A DNA stretch of 64,000 nucleotides from Branchiostoma belcheri (lineage: Eukaryota; Chordata; Leptocardii; Amphioxiformes; Branchiostomatidae), in the NCBI RefSeq assembly GCF_001625305.1, contig NW_017804453.1, forward strand, positions 1,196,017 through 1,260,016, written 5' to 3'. The translations under genes and the position numbers were made by a program. The notes under the pieces were generated by a model. It had not been told where the DNA came from, did no database searches, and worked only from the letters and a program-made list of their open reading frames with translations. Shown one piece after another: positions 1-12,300 of the stretch (position 1 is its first letter; every line of letters begins with the position of its first letter).

Positions 1-247
1 AAGGGGATAGATTGCCGACCTTGATCTTTGTTCAAAGTGAGCGGCGGCAAAGTTGCGGACTTCGTAACGCCCCCAAGCTTAAACAACTTCCGGGTTAATG
101 GTGGACTGACCCATTGCAGTTTGGGGGAGTGTGATTAGGAACCTTTAACAGGCATTATACAATACACTGGTTATATAAATATGTAGGTAATGGTAGTAAA
201 GTAAGAATTCGGCAAAAATAGAGTAAACTAGAGTTCGACAATCTCAT
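1..247. other. Intergenic, nothing recognised
   Basis: No open frame or RNA fold that I recognise. The sequence becomes AT-rich towards the MITE-like element that follows. Confidence 0.5.
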
Positions 248-1371
248 ACCTCCATGACATGTTTAGTGCTTTCGTAAAGCTTATGCATAGTGATGATCAC
301 ATAAATGGCTTACATTTACAATCCTGCTCATTAGCAAAACTTTTATACAAATTATTCACATAGCCCCTACCTAGTAACATACAACACACTGGTGAAATCC
401 TTACCATTTAACATGGACAACGTATGATATTGTTGGTTATAGGCAAGTATGACCTCTGACATACCATTGCCAACTCATGTTTGCCATCCAAGCTGACGAA
501 TTATACATTTTTTACTGCCAATATGCAAATTATAAGAGCCATTTGCATATATTATATCATTTGATCATATTCTCCGCCCAATGACAGGGTTATCTTAAGA
601 AATAAGGCTATTCTAGCGTTTCCTCATAAATTATGCAAATAAGGTCCTGATTTGAATAAATTATGTTTAGTGATGTTCGCCTTAATTGAACTTCCAAGTA
701 TGGCAAGTATTAAATTCACAGCAGTTACCACCATAAAATTGTACCAATTTGCCATTAATTATGCAAATTAGGTCTTCATTTACATAATCAATATCTACCA
801 ATGATCTTGTTGTTCTCAATTACATATGTCTAAAGTGTTTCATAGCCCTAATATGGAATACAGCAGATTTATAGAATTTCCTCATTAATTATGAAAATTA
901 GATCCTGATTTGCATAATTGTATTTTAATCATGTCAAGCATCATTTCAGCTACCTACATACCAAAAATCATGACGATCCATCAAACAGTTGTTCAGTTAT
1001 CCTCTCTCGAATATTTTTAAAGAAACCATCCTGCAGTTCCAGAACAAGCCGCTAGGGGGCCCAAACTCATGTGACTTCTTCCCAAACACGAGAGCTACCT
1101 ATCATCCAAATTTCATGACCCTAGCATGTCCAGATCGCGAGATATTAAAACCGGAAGTTGCGCTGCAGTACCAAGGGAAGCCACTAGGGGGACCAAAATC
1201 TAATCATTTCCAGTTTTCGTCACACCCTACCAACACACCAAGTATGAAACCAATCCATCCAGGCGTTCTTGAGTTATCTTGTTGACCAACAGACGGACAG
1301 ACGGACAGACGGACAGACGGACAGATAAACGCAACTGAAAATATAACCTCCATGACACATTTCATGGAGGT
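248..1371 (-). mobile_element. MITE-like non-autonomous element, copy 1
   Basis: An inverted, longer relative of the elements at 10645-11533 and 17145-17742. It starts with ACCTCCATGACAT and ends with ATTTCATGGAGGT, which are nearly inverted repeats of each other. The interior holds the same AT-rich 'ATTATGCAAAT' blocks and the same short GC-rich stretch (around 1040-1200, with CTAGGGGGCCCAAACTCATG) as copy 2. An 8-bp tandem repeat (GACGGACA)n occupies about 1291-1325 near the right end. It encodes nothing convincing; the small frames across it are not coding. The inverted termini suggest a DNA-transposon-derived MITE. I see no clear target duplication. Confidence 0.6.
1291..1325. repeat. GACGGACA minisatellite
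   Basis: Four-plus tandem copies of GACGGACA. This is the expanded version of the CCGTCTGT stretch near the end of copy 2 (about 10682), so it belongs to the element. Confidence 0.8.
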
Positions 1372-2380
1372 AACTACGGTTCCTTCCACCAAATCCACCT
1401 TTGCCAAATGATGTATACCTTATGAGAAACGTATCATGACGGCTATCACAGGCTCGCAAAGCTCGCGAGAAGACCTAATCAAGTTCAAGTACTTACAAAC
1501 ACCTACCAAACTAAAAATTACGACGATCTATTTATGAAGTCTCGAGTTCATAAAACACGCGTCCAGAAAACACAAGCGTCTAATTATAATTATAACATGC
1601 CATCTTCAGAAATACACCGCAAAGGATTCCTATATTATAAAAGCGATGAGATATCTACTGCAGCATCGGGGTGCCACCCTAGTTAGTTAACCGGGGCCCC
1701 TATACGGCTCGTATGTCATATCGGTATAAAATGGGTTCTTTGGTATTGCACCAAGGGTTTGGTTGGGTTAGACTCTCATTCACTCCGTCCCGTGGCCGCA
1801 GACCGTAGAGGCAGTTTGCCTGTTGGGTTGAACGAATTAAATGTGATCTCACAGATAACCTTTTCATGGACCAGTTTTGACTCTACTTTCTAGTAAATGT
1901 ACGGGTAGCGGGTTTGAAAATAGTAATGATGTTTTCCAGCATTGTTCCTGCGATGTAAACACTTGTGTAAATTCGCGTTACGCAAGCTGACTTATGCAAG
2001 CGTAGTCTTGCGGTTCTCAGGCGTAGTGCAGAACGCCCGCCTTGCAAATGTGCTGTATGTGGTATGAGAACGTTAACTTCGCCACAAAATATCCACCTTT
2101 TAAAATTGAAGTTTAATCACTGTCTATAAATTGTATTCCCCTTGAAATGCGTAACTTCATATGGATTTTGATTAAAATTACTCTTATTGAAATCAGCCTT
2201 TCTTCTTTCGGCCCATATACATACACGATTCCCTGAATATACGGACCCATGGTTATGGTCACGCCATGGATTGGCTTTTCTGAACGAGGCATTTGATATT
2301 ACTGTGATCGAAAGATTTTAGCATGTTGGTTTCATTACTTATATATATATATACAGCCATCGCCACTAGCAGTACATGTC
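1372..2380. other. Intergenic, no gene seen
   Basis: No long open frame. A GC-richer stretch at about 1665-1830 could be a SINE fragment, but I could not match it to a family. A short AT dinucleotide run at 2341-2353 precedes the tRNA. Confidence 0.4.
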
Positions 2381-2452
2381 TCCCATGTGGTCTAGTGGTT
2401 AGGATTTGTGGCTTTCACCCACAAGGACCGGGTTCGATTCCCGGCATGGGAA
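2381..2452 (+). tRNA. tRNA-Glu (anticodon TTC)
   Basis: A complete 72-nt cloverleaf. The acceptor stem is TCCCATG/CATGGGA with discriminator A. The anticodon stem TGTGG/CCACA encloses loop CTTTCAC, giving anticodon TTC at 2414-2416. The T arm is CCGGG-TTCGATT-CCCGG. The internal promoter boxes (A box around TGGTCTAGTGG, B box GGTTCGATTCC) are intact, and a T5 run follows at about 2463, as expected for RNA polymerase III termination. No intron. Likely functional. Confidence 0.95.
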
Positions 2453-3296
2453 GCAAAGATTAATTTTTCTTGCTGAATTTTAGTTTCTTTTGTTTGTTTG
2501 TAAATTCGTAGGTATCATTTAGCGAAGTTAACCCCTAAAAGAAGACAGGCCTTACGATGAATCATTGATCTACAAAAGCACAATATGCACTCTGTCTACT
2601 TCAGCGACGTGACACACGTGCATTGTTAATAACTGACACATGTTATTTTATTGCTAGAAATCTTGGATACCTTCAAAGAGGGCCTAATAATAAGCTGATT
2701 TATGGGTTCTTTGGGATATTTTCAAACGACAGCTGAAATGATTTCCTAGGTGGAAGTTGTGAAGATTATATGAAAAGGAAGAACATTATGATTTAATCAG
2801 GTCAAAGTTATCCCATAAAGTCATAAAATTCTAGAGATGGTTGGTGGAAGAATCCTGTTGTATAATACAGGCTGTACATGTGAGCGGGATATCAAAGAAC
2901 AGTCACAGAAGATATGGCGCTTGGTTAGGGGGAGTTTGTATGCATTTCGTCCTCTGCAGCAAGGACTAGAAGTGAGTTGGCAGGGATTGGCCATGGGTTT
3001 CAGTTGATTGATTAAACCTCACACACATGGCCGTCATGTACTCGAACCAAACCAAGCAGATTATATAGGACTTGTATACAACGTACTTGACCACACTTTA
3101 AAACACAGGATAAGATTTACATGATACACGTACATGTTTAAGAAAAAATGTATCTTAGCATTTGTAAATCATCATTCTGTGCGACCAACACAAGGAAAAA
3201 GGAACACAGTTCATCGTCGGATATTAACTCAGACGCTAGTATCGCTTCACGCCATTCGTCTCTGCAGCACTCACTTATTATACATTCATTTATGAT
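2453..3296. other. Intergenic, downstream of dehydrogenase A
   Basis: No coding sequence recognised. The part nearest 3296 should be the 3' untranslated region of the minus-strand dehydrogenase gene. I did not find a close AATAAA signal for it. Confidence 0.4.
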
Positions 3297-5480
3297 TTAG
3301 CCCTGCAAGTCAAACATGGCCTTGGAGATGTCTCCCTTCCTGAGCTGCGCGATGGCCTCCTGGTACTCCTGCAGGCGGAACATCTTAATGCCCAGTCGGG
3401 AGAAGTCGCTCAGGTAGCTTCCCGACATGCCCCGCACCAGGCCGTTGATGGTAGTCGGCATGGTGAAGGGGTTGGTCAGACAGCCCACAATCTTCAACTC
3501 CTTAGCGTAGATCTGGAACGGGTTGATGGTGATCTCGGAGTTGATCGGGCAGCACCCGAACTGGAGGAAGGTGGCTCCGCAACGAAGCCAGGAGAAAGCC
3601 TGGAGAAAAATATGAAATAATTATCAGATTTTTATTACATTGGCTGGACTGACCCACTGGGACACGGGTAGGGGAAGGAATCTTGGTGTCATTTCAATCG
3701 TTTGGCAGTATTTTTTTTTAGATATTAGTACTAGAGTTGACCTACCCCTTTTATACTAAAAAAACTTGACAAACCAAGTGGAGGTAAAGACTTTGAAATT
3801 AATATGCAGTGTATGGAGTGTTCTGTCACGGCGTCAATACTTAATTGTAGCTTGGCAGGGTAATGACGTCAGAGGTACCTGTTCGATGGCAGGCGGGAAA
3901 CCACTGCAATCAATGATGACGTCATATCCAATCTCTTCGACGTCACTTCCGCCAGCAAAGCGAGTCTTGATCTCGTCTGGGTGAACAGCCTGGTACCTGA
4001 AACGTCAGTTGCATTCATGACTCTTTGGGACGGCCCCGTGGAGGGTAGGTACAATGTATCATATACCTTTGATCGTACCTTGGCCCTATTCAATAATCTA
4101 ACCCGTGACAAGCGATAACATGGTCCTCATACCTTGTATTCAAGCATCAATTATATAGTGGTTGTAAACACAAAGAAACAAACAAAAATATAACATACCC
4201 GAGCCCCATCCCCACCGCGAGCTCCCGTCGTCCCTCTGCCGGTTCGCTGATCGTGACATCACGGTAGCCCTGTAAAGTTTTAAACGTAGACGTAGATTTC
4301 TTTACGGGCACCAGATCCTGATTTCTCATCACAATTAGCAGTTCAGCCAACCATAGCAAGGTAATTAAAGGTTCGACTAATAAGAGTTATCTTTTTTTTA
4401 ATTTACCGTTTGGGTTCTGACGGAGGCGGGCGGGGCTATGCGATCGGTCTATTGCTCAATGAAGTCTGATCGGTTTTTGTTGTCGGCTAAGCCAAACATA
4501 TCCATGTAGTTTTCATCGGATGACCTACCTTGAAATGAAGGAGGCAGGACCACATTATGCCGATGTACCCAGCACCGAGCACCAACACACGAGAGTCGCT
4601 AGGAGGCGTCCCTAAGTTGTCCCAGCCCCGCTGGATGCAGGAGATGGGCTCCACGAGAGCGCCGTGCAGGAGCGTCACGTCATCGTGCAGGCGGTGCACG
4701 TGACCGACTGGAACTGCGCAAAAGTTGGCGAAGCCGCCATTCCTCCGCGCACCTACAGAATTCCTGAGGTGCCTGCAACGAAAGATAAATTCAGTAAGTT
4801 GTCCAAGATGCAAGTTAAACGCAATGTTACATGATCCAATCATCGTGCGGTCAACGGTCGCAAACTGATACTAGTGATAGCATTTGATTTCGTGGGACAG
4901 TCAAAATACATCGTACACAATTCAGCTATTCGGGTAGGGAAAGGCCGTCTTACTAGATCCCTGTCGGTTGGTTCTGCCAGTCTTTATGAAATTCTACGAT
5001 GAATGTGACCGCGCCCTTAAAGACTTGTTACACAGTGCACGATTTATAGTAAAGTAGAGAACTGTTCTTGAACCAGCTACGTCCATGATATTTTGTTTTT
5101 CATTGTGTATGATATGTGAAAACTTACTGTAGGTGTCCCCTGTGACAGTAGTTGATCCTGCCCCTCTGACAGTGACGGCAGCTGCCGCAGATGAAGCACG
5201 GGTCCACACAGACCCTATCTCCGACTTTAAACTGTGTCACTCCTTCTCCGACCTCTGTAACATACAGTACAAGATATTATCGACTCGTGGGGACAATAGA
5301 ACACACGGCATCGAAGACCTTCGTGTGTTTTTGTGAATTTCTTGCCGATTCTGTCTCATCGTTTTCACACTGGGCCCATAAGGCTCCGTTATGCATACAG
5401 CAGGAAATTAAAGACAGGAAATGAGATAACCTTTTCTTGGACCTTTCTGAAACCTCGATGTGCCTAGCATGTGGAGATAT

Positions 5481-5532
<52 letters not shown>

Positions 5533-6088
5533 ACTGAAATGCATGAAGGTAGAAATACCGTATTGCATCTCTCACGACCTAATCACAATAAATGCAAATA
5601 AGCCGTTACCCGTAATAACCCCTGAGAACTCGTGGCCCAGGATGAGTCTGTCTCCGGCTGGGTACTCCTTGTTCGTGATATGTAGATCTGTCCCACATAC
5701 ACCCGCGTACGCCACCTATGGGCGTACATGAAACGGTTAATCGTGGTGATGAAACAAAAAAATTCACACCTCTGTGAAGTACTTAGCAATGTTGTGGATT
5801 TCTTGTTTTCATCACCGAGAACAAAACCTGAATGCACGGAGATATAATCACAAAATGAACACTTCGCAAGTTGTCGTATCTAGGTTCAAAACGCATTGAC
5901 GCCACGTTTTAAAAGTCCTTTCACATGCTTTGAATCGAACATCATGTTTCGCCGGTGATCATCATTTAGTAGGTCAGAAAAACTCGTACCTTTATGACCA
6001 CCTCCCCCGCAGAGGCTGTCGGTACCGGAAACTCATCCAATGAGAGTCTGTCCGCTTTTGCATCCCACAATAGACCTTGCATCGTCAT
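3297..6088 (-). CDS. Zinc-dependent medium-chain (polyol/sorbitol-type) dehydrogenase, copy A
   Basis: Seven exons, 5' to 3': 6088-5990, 5715-5610, 5254-5128, 4772-4529, 4269-4199, 3996-3879, 3599-3297, giving 355 residues, normal for the family. The GroES-like half carries the catalytic-zinc residues (Cys40 in VCGTD; His61-Glu62 in GHEF). A structural-zinc lobe (C-F-I-C-G-S-C-R-H-C, then a further Cys) lies in exon 3. The Rossmann half has LGAGYIG, the NAD(P)-binding GxGxxG motif. The family oxidises polyols or secondary alcohols with NAD(P); the substrate here cannot be told. All junctions are GT-AG and phases agree with copy B. The tandem paralogue is at 18965-21682. The first of two nearby ATGs (MTM) was taken as the start, so the first two residues are uncertain. 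Confidence 0.87.
5482..5527. repeat. (CA)n microsatellite
   Basis: About 23 CA dinucleotides in an intron of dehydrogenase A. The translated repeats across it are artefacts. Confidence 0.95.
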
Positions 6089-9000
6089 TGTGGACTTCAG
6101 ACTAGTCTAAGGCTATGTGCTCTGGTCGGCGAAAAAAAACAGTTGTGTCATGTGCATGTCGGGCAGTTTTCACCCCCCTCCCCTACAAAATTGGAACAGG
6201 CCAGTTAAATAGTTTGATAATCATGCTGTTGACTATAACTATACTGCTATATAGTGCGGGCCGTCGAAAACATCCAAAGTTAACAACCCTTGCTGCGTGT
6301 CTAGATCACAATCGAAGTTTAAGGAGGCTACTATTTTTCGAAATTCGCCACTTGGTCTTCTAGATCTCTATTAACTGTGCCATAATCTCATCGACTGATC
6401 AAGGAGGTTATTTAAAATCCCCTTTTTATATTACCTCCGTTGTACATTAGCGAGCGACGTATCAGATTTTTATAACTGCTTAGAGTTAAAAGAATTATTG
6501 TCATTCATAAAATTCATGACATAAATGCATATGAAGCAGACAAAATATGTGACTATCCGCATTAACGTAAGGAAATTTAGTCCCAGCCTTACCCAGAATA
6601 ATAAACAACTAAGTTTGCTCCTGCACCAGTCTGGTCTGCGAACCGTTGGTTTGACTAGTACAAAGATCTACCTGCACTTTGGAACACTGCACTTCAGTCA
6701 GGTAGTTAGGTCATCGGACGAGTCCACCGGTGAGATGGGGATGGTGTTTGGAGTACAGATAACAGACATAACACTATTGCGAGTAAATATTTAAGTAATC
6801 CACAGTTGAAAAGGGCATGTCGGGTAATTTACGGGCCTTTTTTTCTCATTTTTGGGCCTCGTTCTGCGGGACCCCTGCGGCTGACGTGCCTATCAAACTG
6901 GCAGTTAAGATAATCTTGGAGCCTGGCAAAACATACACCGCAACACAACGGTGATGAAACTGCCAATTTCCCTTCCGGTGTCTGGCAGGACACTGGGCCA
7001 GGCCATTTTTTTTACAATACTGATCAGCTACACAGATCAAAACTTCCCGAGTACCCCAAATTGGAGTAGCGCGAAAGACATTTTTTAAATGTAAACGGAC
7101 TTGTAGGACCTTACAAAGACTGGCAGCAAACTTTACTTTGCGCAGGACTATATAAGTATCATAGCAACGGTTTCATAAAGATGCTTCGTCGCCGTTTCCC
7201 AAAGAAGCGTTTGGTTGTCAACGTTTTCACACATGTACAAGGGAGTAGGGTCTGTATTTCTTGTGGTCAAGATGCCCATACATAACATCACGGTCAGGGA
7301 TATGAACAAAGAACCAAGGTATTTAAAGAACCATGGTGTACTGTTTCAGAAAGTAAGACAAAGTTTCTGCCTACACTGCATACTTTGTGACCATGTGTTC
7401 AATAAAAACACCTTGCTGAAAACGTCTGCACCTGAAGTGACCTATAGGTCACGTGAACGCTCCACTTGATAGGTAGAAGGATGATTAAGTTACGTACTTC
7501 AAGGCGTTCTTGCGTAACACTACATGTAGCAGCGCAAAGCCGTAAACACATTCTGAGTTAACACGTTGGTGGCGAACACATCTCAAAGCGACGCTATTGT
7601 GAGTACCAACATTTACATTGTCGTATTTATCGTACTACGTATCATGTATGTGTAAGACAAATAAGTGCATAAAAGTAAGCCATCAGTTCTACAATGAGTA
7701 CGGTGGCTAACTGTTAATTAACTTACTAAGTTTACTAAGCCGGGAAGAGGGGATGTAAAGTGAACAGTCAACAAAAAATACAGTAAAAAGGACTTCCTTC
7801 GGTGTTTCTGAACATATTTGCTGACAAGGTGACCGCAAACGTGTATTCTGAGCTCGTCAGATCAGAGCGCTAACAGAGAGCCACAGTTCAGAGTTAAGAT
7901 GTTTAGAGTGCCAAATTGTCTTGTATGTACTGAAGAAGCTTAATCAAACGAATGTCCAGTCGATCGATCGCACGCATTTGTGCCGTTTTTCCTGCGATAG
8001 GGCGTATATGTGACAATTTGTGATAACCATGGGTTTGATTTTTTCGTCGAATTTGACAACAAGTTCACAAAATCTTAAAAATGTAACGTTATGGTTCGAT
8101 TAAACTTCTTTGAACTTCCATTGAGCACGTCGATCGATTACCAGCAGCTTTGAGCAATTATTGATCAATCACTGCGACGGTTGGCCACTTTATGAGCAAA
8201 TACTGCGACATTTTAGCGGCTTGTTAAGCGATCTCTGCAGCCTCACACCGCTCGACCCAGCCGACCTTGCTCCCGACCTACTCCTAACCTCGGTTGGGGG
8301 TGTTTTGAAGTGTTTTGGAGGCGAAATTCAATAATTCAACATACAATGAAAGTGACAAGAAATACTAATACATGGCACACACACGCATACGTACACCGTT
8401 GAAGGAATTGCATCACAGAGAGTGAGGATGGACATGTATTCTGCAGTTTAACATGTACGTGTCCTGCCTGCCTAATTGTGCTTAGGCCACTAATTACTGG
8501 TCCGTTGTTCCCTCCGTGAGTGGCTTTACGGTTCCTAGCCCTTTCTTCAACATTCCTTAGATCGATGTGCATGTTAAAAAAAAATCAAATTTCATGGCAT
8601 CTTGTTCCCTCCCTATTTCGTCACCCTTGTCCTGCTGCACTTGTAGTTATCTGTGTGTGTGTGTGTGGGNNNNNNNNNNNNNNNNNNNNGGGGGTTCTTC
8701 CCACTGCTTGAGGGGACCAGAGAGCGCTGTAGCCTAGCTATAGGCGCTCGGCGAGCACCCAAAGCGCAAGGTTCCTAGGGGGATCCGGAAAATTGTGAAA
8801 AATGAACCTTCTGAAATGGCATCTTCTGCGTTTTTGAGAGGATTTCAAAGAAAAAAATCAGAGATAACTTTTTATTCAAAGGTAGAGTGAGCAGTTTTTT
8901 CTACAATTCCGCTGGTGATACGAATCAGTCGATCTTTTAAAGAAAATCTTGGACCTTTAGATAAAAAGTGGACCAAAAAGTGGACCTTTGAGCCTTGTGA

Positions 9001-9373
9001 CCGCCCCCCCCGTCTACGGGCATGCTACTCAAGTATCATAGTAACGGTTTCATCTTTCAGTGAGGTCAACTTCTCGACCGTGAAAACACAAACAATGATC
9101 GTGTGTGCAACTTAAAAGCTTCGTCACTGCAGCTGTTTCCTAAGGTGTTTGGTTGTCGACATTCTTACAACCGGTCAAACGTCTGTACTGTTCTTGTTGT
9201 CGGGACACCTACGCTTGTGAAAGCAGTAGTACTCGGTACCACTGCAGACGTTTATGGAATGTAATGCTAATATTATCCAGAACAAAGCAGTTTAGAACAA
9301 GTAAAGGCACGTGCAACACAATAGACATAGCTCCACTTCACAACCATCTCGGATCAATTTACTTTCAGATATA
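6089..9373. other. Divergent intergenic region between dehydrogenase A and the patatin gene
   Basis: No gene recognised in 3.3 kb. It must hold the two divergent promoters. A TATATAAG box lies at about 7149. A block around 7103-7250 recurs in degenerate form at about 9022-9180, just upstream of the patatin start. There is a short GT run before the assembly gap at 8670. The open frames at 6525-6794 and 7215-7469 resemble nothing I know and lack splice or coding support. Confidence 0.5.
8670..8689. other. Assembly gap (20 N)
   Basis: Twenty unresolved bases flanked by a GT repeat and a G run, so the gap probably reflects a simple repeat that could not be assembled. Confidence 0.98.
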
Positions 9374-12300
9374 ATGGGGAGCAGCTGTTGCAAAGTCGAC
9401 GTGTCTTCGTACTTCACAACAATAGACACACCGGAGGACCAGGCCTTTGGAAAATATGACTTCCCATTCGAGAACCTGGTTATGGAGGGAGGTGGTGTCA
9501 AAGGAATTGCGTACATCGGGGCATTGAGGGTAACGTGTCACTCATTTCAAGTTTGGGAAACTGTCTGATGAAATTTGAAAGATATGAGAACTGCAAATAT
9601 AGGTTATACAATTGTTGTTGAATGATAGCCTTTATCTGTGGACTAAATTAACGTATAACATGGCTGGTTTTTCACGTTGGTTATACATTTGTTATGAATC
9701 TATTCATTAAGGTCTTGGAATCTGCTGGAATCCTCAAGAACATCAAAAGAGTTGCCGGTTCGAGCTCAGGAGCCGTAATTGCAACGTTGGTGGCCCTGGG
9801 ACTCAACTGTGAACAAATGGCAGAGATCATGATGATTGACATGAGGAAAATACTTTTCTCTGGTATGCATTTCAGACTGTGGTTTATACTTATTTCGTTT
9901 TCAACTCACAACTGTCATTATAATCAACTCTTACTAGTTTGTATTTAACGTCTAATGGAATGGCTTTTTCAGGGGGACTCTTTGAAAGATTGATCAAGCC
10001 TTGCATGTTTTTCCGACGACTTGGCTGGGACACGGGGAATGGCTTCTACAAGTACTGTGGCAATATTCTCAAAAGGTTCACCGGGAACCCAGACATCACG
10101 TTTAAAGAGGTATGACTCGAGGTCGACATTTCTTTTAGAAATGTCTTGAGCGATCAAAGGAATGAGCAAAATGAATTGATATTAATTGTCTCTTAGCAAC
10201 ACACACATATCAGTGCTAAACAAACATAAACTGCATATGTATTGTATATTAATAACAATCATTAAGTTTTCAAACCTACTGCTGCAGTCAAGTGTTGATA
10301 TATGGTCACGTGTTCGGAGTATTGATTCAGCTATCGGGAGAAACAAGATAAACTTAAATCCATTCATGAATGGGTTTCGGTAATTTTTCATATGCAAAGG
10401 TATGATGGTATGCTATCTAAAATTAATTATTCCACCAAATATTGTCTACAACAAATTTAAGCACATATTATTTTTCAGCTGTATGACATGACAGGAAAAG
10501 AACTCTGCATCGTGGTAACAAACTTGGACCAACAGACGGAGGAATACTGCCATGTCAAAACCACGCCCTACCTTCCCATCCGTAATGCTCTCAGGATGTC
10601 CATGTCATTGCCAGGTACAAAGACTTTCCTCTTCTAAGTTTTTTACCTTCGCCAAGAAGGTTATGTTTTCAGTAGCGTTTGTCCGTCTGTCCGTTTGTCT
10701 GTTTGTTTGTTTGTGAACAGCATAACTCAAGAAGCTTAATATGGATTGTCATGAAACTTGGTATGTGGGTAGGTCTTGATGAGACCTAGAAATGATTAGA
10801 TTTTGGGCCCCCTGGCGGCTTTTGTTGGTACTGCAGCAGAACTTCCGGTTTTGATATCTCACGATCTAGACATGCTGGGGTCACGAATTTTCGTTGGTAG
10901 ATAGCTCTTGGGGTAGGGAAGAAGTGACATGAGTTTGGGCCCCCTAGCAGGTTGTTCTGGAACTGCAGGAGCATTTCTTGAAAAATCTCCGAAGGTGGAT
11001 AACTCAAGAACCGGTTGACGGATTGTCATGATTTTTGGTATATAGGTAGCTGAAGTGATGCTTGACAAAATCAGATGACAATTATGCAAATCAGGAGCTT
11101 ATTTGCATAATTAATGAGGAAATACTATAAATCTGCTTCATTCGATAATAGGACTATGAAACACTCGTGACATGTAATTGAGAACGAGAAAAACATCTGA
11201 GGTTATAGATTATGTAAATGAAGACCTAATTTGCATAATTAATGGGAAATTGTTATAATTTCATTGTTGTAATTGCTGGTAATTTCATACTTGCCGCATT
11301 TGGAAGTTAAGTGAAGGTGAATATCAATGAAGATAATTTATTCACATTATGACCTCATTTGCATAATTTATGAGGAAGTGCTAGAATAGCTTATTTTGTT
11401 AAGATAAGGCTGTCATTGGGTGGAGTATATGATCAACTTATGTAATCCATGCAAATGACGCTCTTATTTGTAAATCAATTATTAAAATTGTATAATTCGT
11501 CAACCGGAAGGTTTAACATCATTTGGCGAAGGTATGAGATCGTGGAACTCTTGTTTTCTAATGTACTTGTACTTCTACGTTTAACATGCGTCTGTTCTTG
11601 CGAACAATCGCCATTAATGTCATAATTACAACCGGTGCCCGTCCGGGTGTAGCTCCGCGGCCCGACCGGGCTCTGAAATCGGGAGGACACCGGCTGTCGT
11701 GGTCATAATTAGACACCGTTTACATAAAAAAATCCTTGGTGCTGCCCCGCAATGCAGCTGTATGGGCCCTGAGATGTTCTCTCCGTTAACTGTAGACAGT
11801 TATAGTTCTATGCAGCTGATCTGAGCGAAGGGTGTCAAAAATTGAATACTAATATTTTTCTGCTTCGTAACAATCGTAACAATAAGAGAAACATGAGGCA
11901 TGAGAACTCGAACGACAATGTACTCTCCAAGCGCAGTTTCGGTCGAGGTACGAGTAGTGTTCTTCAGGCTTCCTTCTTTTTCCCTCCACAGTGGTAGTAC
12001 ACTCGAGGTTACACTGTGTCTCTTCGATAGGATTTGACGAGCTTTGAAGTTTGGAAGAATATTTGACACATCAGATCTTCTTTCCTACTCGTGAATCGGT
12101 AACTTGAGTAGATTGTTGCGTCTAGAAATTGGAATTTTTGACGTATCTGCTTGCTAAGACTTTTTATTTCTTCATTTTTATCGTCATCGTTTAACCTTGA
12201 ATATACCAGTACTGTTCCAGCCTGTGGTGGAAGATTATTTTGGAGACAAGACACACTACGTTGATGGGGGCGCGGCCTGTAACTACCCTCTCCATTGTTT

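Noticed and set aside
5277-5731. Open frames with Cys-Val or Thr-His repeats
   Set aside because: They arise from the CA microsatellite in a dehydrogenase intron.
12233-12240. Acceptor TTCCAG before CCTGTGGTGG in patatin exon 5
   Set aside because: It puts the exon out of frame and creates a stop; the upstream acceptor at 12209 restores the frame and the DGG motif.
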